A DNA stretch of 28,195 bases, taken from contig JBKHHW010000027.1 in assembly GCA_046538945.1 (NCBI GenBank), positions 1 to 28,195 on the forward strand. The letters run 5' to 3'. The notes under the pieces are model-generated. The model was not told where the DNA came from, made no database searches, and saw nothing but the letters and a program-made list of their open reading frames with translations. Below are positions 24,231 to 28,195 of this stretch, piece by piece (within the stretch, counting starts at the first letter, position 1; every line of letters starts with the position of its first letter). The DNA is from JAEZKC01 sp046538945. Its GTDB lineage: Bacteria > Fibrobacterota > Chitinivibrionia > Chitinivibrionales > Chitinispirillaceae. The position numbers and the translations under genes are program-made.

Positions 24231-25931
24231 ATGCTTAAACGGTTCAATCATCCGCGGTTCATCATCGCTTCAGCAGCACTGATCTTTTTGAATGTCACTT
24301 CGATTACAGCGTTCAACCTGACCGGTGCTTCCTGGCTGGGTGGCGGCGGAGATGGGGATATGGTGGTCGGTACCCACATCCGCACAGACGACAACATTGT
24401 GCTGGCAGCCAATATCGGCGATGCTCAACCGGGTGGTGTGGAACCTATACTGCTCAACGGTTCCACTGCTGCAACCAACGGAGCAGTGGTGGTTTTGGAC
24501 GAAAGAGGAACTTCGGTGCTATCGGTAACCAGAGTTGCCTCCCAGCTCAATGACATGTCCGTGGACGGTTCCGGGAACATCTACTTAGCCGCCGCCACAG
24601 ACGGTATAATCAAACTTGATGCCTCAGCTTCAACGCTCTTATGGAAGAAGGATTGCGGAGGCTACTGCAGCCGACTTGATGCAGCGGAAGACGGTACAGT
24701 GGTCGGACTTGACATCAATATCAGCAACACTGGAAAAATCTTTGTTTATGATAAAGACAACACCGAACTGGGGACATTCTCCGGCCACAGAAGGACCGAA
24801 GACGTGGCCATAAGTTCCGCCACAAAGCTTATCTACTACATCGGATGGCGCAACGCCAACACCAAAGCCAACCCGGTTCAGATCTCATATATGAGAGCAG
24901 CCAGCTATCAGGGAGAGATCTCCTGGACCAACTACGACTGGCCGGCCCACCTGCTGGACAACAGCGATGGAGTTCCCTATGGCGAAGTCAAGCCGGAAAA
25001 CAACATGGCTGACTCGAGGGGATATCGTATTTCAGTGGGTCAGGACGGCAAATTATATGCGGCTTTCGAAATTGCGGGAGGCAACCACATATTCCGTTAT
25101 TCACCACAGGATATCATGACTGAAGTAACAGTGGTGGGTGGAGACATGTGGCATAACTTCTACAATACCAAATCAGAACACAAGGCATTCTTTGCCCGTT
25201 ATGATGCCATAACCGGTGATTATGTGCTGGGACAACAGTTCTGCACCCGCTACTGGGATCAAAACAAGAACCGTTTCAATGGCAATGCCGCAAGAGTTAG
25301 AGATGGAAACATTATGGCCGATCAGCACGGACGGGTTTACCTGGTAGGACCCAGTGCGTCGGGATTGCCTATTCCGAAAGCAACCGGATATGAGGAAACA
25401 GAAGGACAGTTTGCCTATAACCCCTTTGATGAAAAAGTCTATACCGGAGGCGCTTACATTCTGATCATGAGCCCGGATATGACAACGCGCCTTTACTGCA
25501 CAAGGCTGTGCGGGAGCACTACCAGAGCTGTAGCAGTGAAACACAGGAGTAACGCGACAACTATCGTCTGGGCAGGACAGGCAGGAAGACTCGGTACGGA
25601 TTTCAAATCAAATCCCGCCTGGCTTTTTGATGCACACAACCCCATCCAGCCGGAGCTTGGCGGAGGAGAAAAGGAGGGCTTTTTCGCAGTGATGGAGGCC
25701 GATTTCTCTGGTGAAACGAATGCTCTTCACCCGAACACAAACCAAAAGACTGCTAAAAGCCTGACATATCCTGTTTCGAAAAAAACGGTTATTATGAAAG
25801 GAACCAGCCTGAACAGTACAAACCACACCTACTATGATCTTTCCGGCCGGCGAATTACCGCAGACAATATCAATTCCGGAAAACGAAACGGAATAGCAGC
25901 ATCAGTTCTCATAGGAGTATACGAAAAGTAA
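24231..25931 (+). CDS. Exported beta-propeller-like protein with C-terminal sorting tail
   Basis: 566 residues from the ATG at 24231, chosen because AAGGAG lies seven bases upstream; an earlier in-frame ATG (24189) has no such site. A signal peptide ('FIIASAALIFLNVTSITAF') leads to short beta-rich units such as 'SVDGSGNIYLAAATDGIIKL', 'ISVGQDGKLYAAFEI' and 'MADQHGRVYLVGP', which look like blades of a beta-propeller of the NHL/PQQ-like sort. Cys pairs (for example in 'KKDCGGYC' and 'YCTRLCG') may be disulphides. The last residues, with 'YYDLSGRRI' and 'GVYEK', resemble the type 9 secretion (Por) C-terminal sorting domain. I cannot assign an enzyme activity. It is followed 46 bases later by the heparinase-like gene, so the two probably act on the same substrate outside the cell. 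Confidence 0.75.
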   Translation: MLKRFNHPRFIIASAALIFLNVTSITAFNLTGASWLGGGGDGDMVVGTHIRTDDNIVLAANIGDAQPGGVEPILLNGSTAATNGAVVVLDERGTSVLSVTRVASQLNDMSVDGSGNIYLAAATDGIIKLDASASTLLWKKDCGGYCSRLDAAEDGTVVGLDINISNTGKIFVYDKDNTELGTFSGHRRTEDVAISSATKLIYYIGWRNANTKANPVQISYMRAASYQGEISWTNYDWPAHLLDNSDGVPYGEVKPENNMADSRGYRISVGQDGKLYAAFEIAGGNHIFRYSPQDIMTEVTVVGGDMWHNFYNTKSEHKAFFARYDAITGDYVLGQQFCTRYWDQNKNRFNGNAARVRDGNIMADQHGRVYLVGPSASGLPIPKATGYEETEGQFAYNPFDEKVYTGGAYILIMSPDMTTRLYCTRLCGSTTRAVAVKHRSNATTIVWAGQAGRLGTDFKSNPAWLFDAHNPIQPELGGGEKEGFFAVMEADFSGETNALHPNTNQKTAKSLTYPVSKKTVIMKGTSLNSTNHTYYDLSGRRITADNINSGKRNGIAASVLIGVYEK

Positions 25932-25976
25932 TGTATAAGCAGGTATTTAAAAATATGTGAATAGCAAGGAGATGCA

Positions 25977-28133
25977 ATGAGCACCATTTCTAAAACAGTT
26001 CTGATTTCCCTTCTGACCGCGCTCACTCTGTACGCACAGTCTCACCCCAGGCTTTTTGTTACACCGGAAAGAGTGACAGAAATCAAAAGTGCCATACAAG
26101 TGGAAGACTCTCACCACAAGCTGGCATTCACACAACTCAAGGCACGTGTTGACCAGAACGACTATTCCATTTATAATGACAACAATTCGGGTTACAAAAT
26201 GTCATACCTGGCCCGGGAAGCTGCGATGATGTACCTCCTGACCGAAGAGGCCTCCTATGCGGCAATTGCATATGAGACTCTGCAGAAAGTGTATTCGGCT
26301 GAAAATGATGAGGTCCGCATACCCAGCGGAAGCGCAGAATCGGTAAACGGCAAAAGAGGAAAAGACTATGGACTATCAAGGGCGATGATGTGCCTCGGCT
26401 TTGCCATCGCATATGACTGGTGCTATTCCGGCTGGACTCAGGAGCAGAGAAACTGGGTGAAAGGTAAATTGATAAAAGCCCTTGATGCATGGCCCAGCTA
26501 CTCCCATACTAATCTGGGAGGAACAAAGGGATCAAACTGGGTAGCAGTATGCCGTGGAGGAGAGCTGGTTGCCATGCTTGCAGCTCAGGAAGAACAGAAC
26601 CGGTTACAGAGATTTGACAGACTGAAGTCAGATCTGGTACAACATATGATAAGCGGATACGGAGATATGGGCATATCGCAGGAGGGTGTTGCCTACACTG
26701 AATATGCAGGACACTTTCTTCTCAGTGCAGTTCAGGCATGCAGCAGTATAGGAGACAACACTCTCTTCAATCAAGTTCAAAAGCATGAGTTCTGGACACG
26801 CGCACTGTATTCACATACCTTTCAGGATCCCTACAGAAAAATTCTCCAGATGGGAGTGGACAACAGAAATTATGACGAAGGGTGGGCAAGTTTTTTACTG
26901 GGCCTGACTCCTCAGGAAGAGCTCCAGTATGTGACCTGGTGGTATGACCGGCATCTGGGTCGCCTTTCGAACAGATCCGAAGACAGCAAATACGATTTTG
27001 AAAGAGCCGGCACAGTGTGGTCACTCATCTACTATCCTGAAAACATAAGCCCGGCAGATCCGATATCAGTTTACCCCAAAAGCCTCGGTGACGATCGGGG
27101 GTATTACTATTTCCGAAACAGATGGCAGGATCAGAACGATATTCTTTTTTCCGTACACGCCGATGCTCACCATCATGACAAAGCATGGGATCAGTCCGAA
27201 GCGGGAGCGCTGGGGCTTATGGCCTACAACACACGTTTCATTGGGGGGCCGGGTAAAGACAGAGAAGCGCAAAAGTACAGCATGCTTCTTGTGGACGGCA
27301 AATCTCCCGATGACAAGAAATGCGGTGAAATAGTAAGCTTTGAACAATCACCTGACGGCGGATATGTCGTAATCGATGGAGGTGATCAGTATTCGGGGCT
27401 GGGAATAGCATCTTACCAAAGACACACGGCAGTCAAGTTCCTGAACGATAACACAGCTATCATTGCTGTTCTGGACAAAATCAGTGACGATCAGGAACAC
27501 AACTACACCTTCAATCTCAATATCGGTGATGCAAGCACCAATGATGATGTGACAGTCTCAAAGGGAACCGAACAGCAGCACGGCTATTTTCTTCTCAGCG
27601 GGAGAAATGACGGATTTGTAAAGGGATGGGCAGTATCTCCTTCAGAAGCATCAGTCAGCGCATCGGATCCGGTTCAGATCACCCCGGCCAAGTCAGCCAG
27701 CATGGACCTGTTGGTAGTTATGTTTGTCGGTTCAGGAGAAGCTCCGGTTGCTGAGATATCCGGTTCAGGAATGGAATCAGTTGTAAAAATTCATTCACAT
27801 GATATCACTGTTGTGGACGACAGGATTCAGATAACAGGTCCTTCTACTCATTCTGTCAGACAACCACAAAAAGCAATTCAAAACGTAGAATTTGACCGTC
27901 AGGGACATGCATTCAGAGCTGTTATCAATATCAACTCCCCCCAAAGGGTTTCAGGCGCTCTTTACGATCTTGCCGGACGGAAGGTCTTCAGCTTCGCAAA
28001 GCGGAGTCTTGAAAGCGGAACGCACGACCTGAGCTACAGGATCCCAGGCGGAAAACTGAGCAAAGGAATGTACATGATGCGTATCGATTCGGATAAAGGA
28101 AATCTGCTTCAGACGAATTATCTGATTGATTGA
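25977..28133 (+). CDS. Exported heparinase II/III-like polysaccharide-degrading enzyme
   Basis: A 718-residue exported protein. AAGGAG stands five bases before the ATG. A signal peptide (ending near 'LTLYAQS') is followed by an all-helical toroid (about 25-370) and a beta-sandwich (about 370-620), the layout of heparinase II/III and alginate lyase-like enzymes. Candidate active-site residues are Asn187 ('GSNWVAVCRGGE'), Tyr240 or Tyr243 ('SQEGVAYTEYAGH') and His398-His400 in 'HADAHHHDKAWDQSEAGALG', the family motif preceding the sheet domain. The last 75 residues ('ALYDLAGRKVFSF', 'SKGMYMMRID') form a FlgD-like/type 9 sorting-like domain. Lyase action on an acidic polysaccharide is likely from family, but the substrate is unknown. 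It is the second gene of the operon and is followed by a terminator. Confidence 0.85.
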   Translation: MSTISKTVLISLLTALTLYAQSHPRLFVTPERVTEIKSAIQVEDSHHKLAFTQLKARVDQNDYSIYNDNNSGYKMSYLAREAAMMYLLTEEASYAAIAYETLQKVYSAENDEVRIPSGSAESVNGKRGKDYGLSRAMMCLGFAIAYDWCYSGWTQEQRNWVKGKLIKALDAWPSYSHTNLGGTKGSNWVAVCRGGELVAMLAAQEEQNRLQRFDRLKSDLVQHMISGYGDMGISQEGVAYTEYAGHFLLSAVQACSSIGDNTLFNQVQKHEFWTRALYSHTFQDPYRKILQMGVDNRNYDEGWASFLLGLTPQEELQYVTWWYDRHLGRLSNRSEDSKYDFERAGTVWSLIYYPENISPADPISVYPKSLGDDRGYYYFRNRWQDQNDILFSVHADAHHHDKAWDQSEAGALGLMAYNTRFIGGPGKDREAQKYSMLLVDGKSPDDKKCGEIVSFEQSPDGGYVVIDGGDQYSGLGIASYQRHTAVKFLNDNTAIIAVLDKISDDQEHNYTFNLNIGDASTNDDVTVSKGTEQQHGYFLLSGRNDGFVKGWAVSPSEASVSASDPVQITPAKSASMDLLVVMFVGSGEAPVAEISGSGMESVVKIHSHDITVVDDRIQITGPSTHSVRQPQKAIQNVEFDRQGHAFRAVININSPQRVSGALYDLAGRKVFSFAKRSLESGTHDLSYRIPGGKLSKGMYMMRIDSDKGNLLQTNYLID

Positions 28134-28163
28134 CAAAGTTCCTCATCAGCACCTTTTATATAC

Positions 28164-28191
28164 AAGCCGGGCAGAAATGTCTGGCTTTTTT
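28164..28191 (+). terminator. Terminator of the beta-propeller/heparinase operon
   Basis: A 10-bp stem (AAGCCGGGCA at 28164-28173 with TGTCTGGCTT at 28178-28187, including two G-U pairs) closes a GAAA tetraloop and runs into TTTTTT. It is 30 bases after the stop codon. Confidence 0.88.
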
Positions 28192-28195
28192 GATG

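Noticed and set aside
1..28195. CRISPR arrays, tRNA genes, insertion sequences
   Set aside because: No regularly spaced direct repeats, no tRNA-like T-loop/acceptor patterns and no transposase motifs were seen by eye. A computed scan (tRNAscan-SE, CRISPR finder, ISfinder) would settle this.

Overview
The window looks like chromosomal DNA from a Gram-negative member of the Fibrobacterota, probably the Chitinispirillum/Chitinivibrio side. The best marker is the regulator at 23088-23945, which resembles the TIGR02147 paralogous family known mainly from Fibrobacter and relatives. Supporting signs are a DUF3078-type outer-membrane barrel, two large exported proteins with C-terminal 'YDLSGR'-like sorting tails, and many lipoprotein or beta-helix surface proteins. 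The taxonomic call is inference from protein families; no rRNA or tRNA gene is visible. I found no transposase, CRISPR array or prophage gene.

Layout. (1) 1-1.9 kb: a secreted beta-helix repeat protein with its own terminator. (2) 1.95-5.1 kb, minus strand: a DUF2721 membrane protein, an exported PEGA protein, an SDR oxidoreductase and a DUF3078 barrel protein; the last two form a tight pair. (3) 5.1-7.0 kb, minus strand: an ECF sigma factor, a zinc-finger membrane anti-sigma factor and a YbjQ-family protein in one operon ending at a 12-bp hairpin terminator. (4) 7.0-7.47 kb: no intact gene, but a REP-like palindrome and a frameshifted remnant of a D-2-hydroxyacid dehydrogenase. (5) 7.5-9.5 kb: a PEBP-family protein, a small Cys-containing protein and a CaCA-family cation antiporter. 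(6) 9.6-14.2 kb, minus strand: pfkB, gap and ppsA in that transcription order, a central-carbon cluster. (7) 14.3-18.05 kb: divergent full-length cobalamin-dependent metH. (8) 18.05-20.8 kb: a structured leader, a 57-residue small gene, a substrate-binding/permease fusion and its ATPase, closed by a clear terminator. (9) 20.87-21.6 kb, minus strand: a small exported protein and the decayed end of an Hsp20 gene. (10) 21.6-23.95 kb, minus strand: the TIGR02147 regulator translationally coupled to a leucine-rich-repeat surface protein. (11) 24.2-28.2 kb, plus strand: a two-gene operon for a beta-propeller-like exported protein and a heparinase II/III-like polysaccharide-degrading enzyme, ending at a GNRA-loop terminator.

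How the parts may work together. The most system-like region is 21.6-28.2 kb. A lineage-restricted regulator and its coupled surface LRR protein stand back to back with an exported glycan-degradation operon whose promoter is bracketed by a perfect 8-bp inverted repeat. A surface-sensing/regulation/glycan-use module is a reasonable hypothesis but is not proven by sequence. The 18.1-20.8 kb amino-acid transporter operon is also notable, for its long leader with alternative ACCT/AGGT pairings and its previously easy-to-miss small gene. Two gene remnants (D-2-hydroxyacid dehydrogenase, Hsp20) show ongoing gene decay in otherwise dense sequence.
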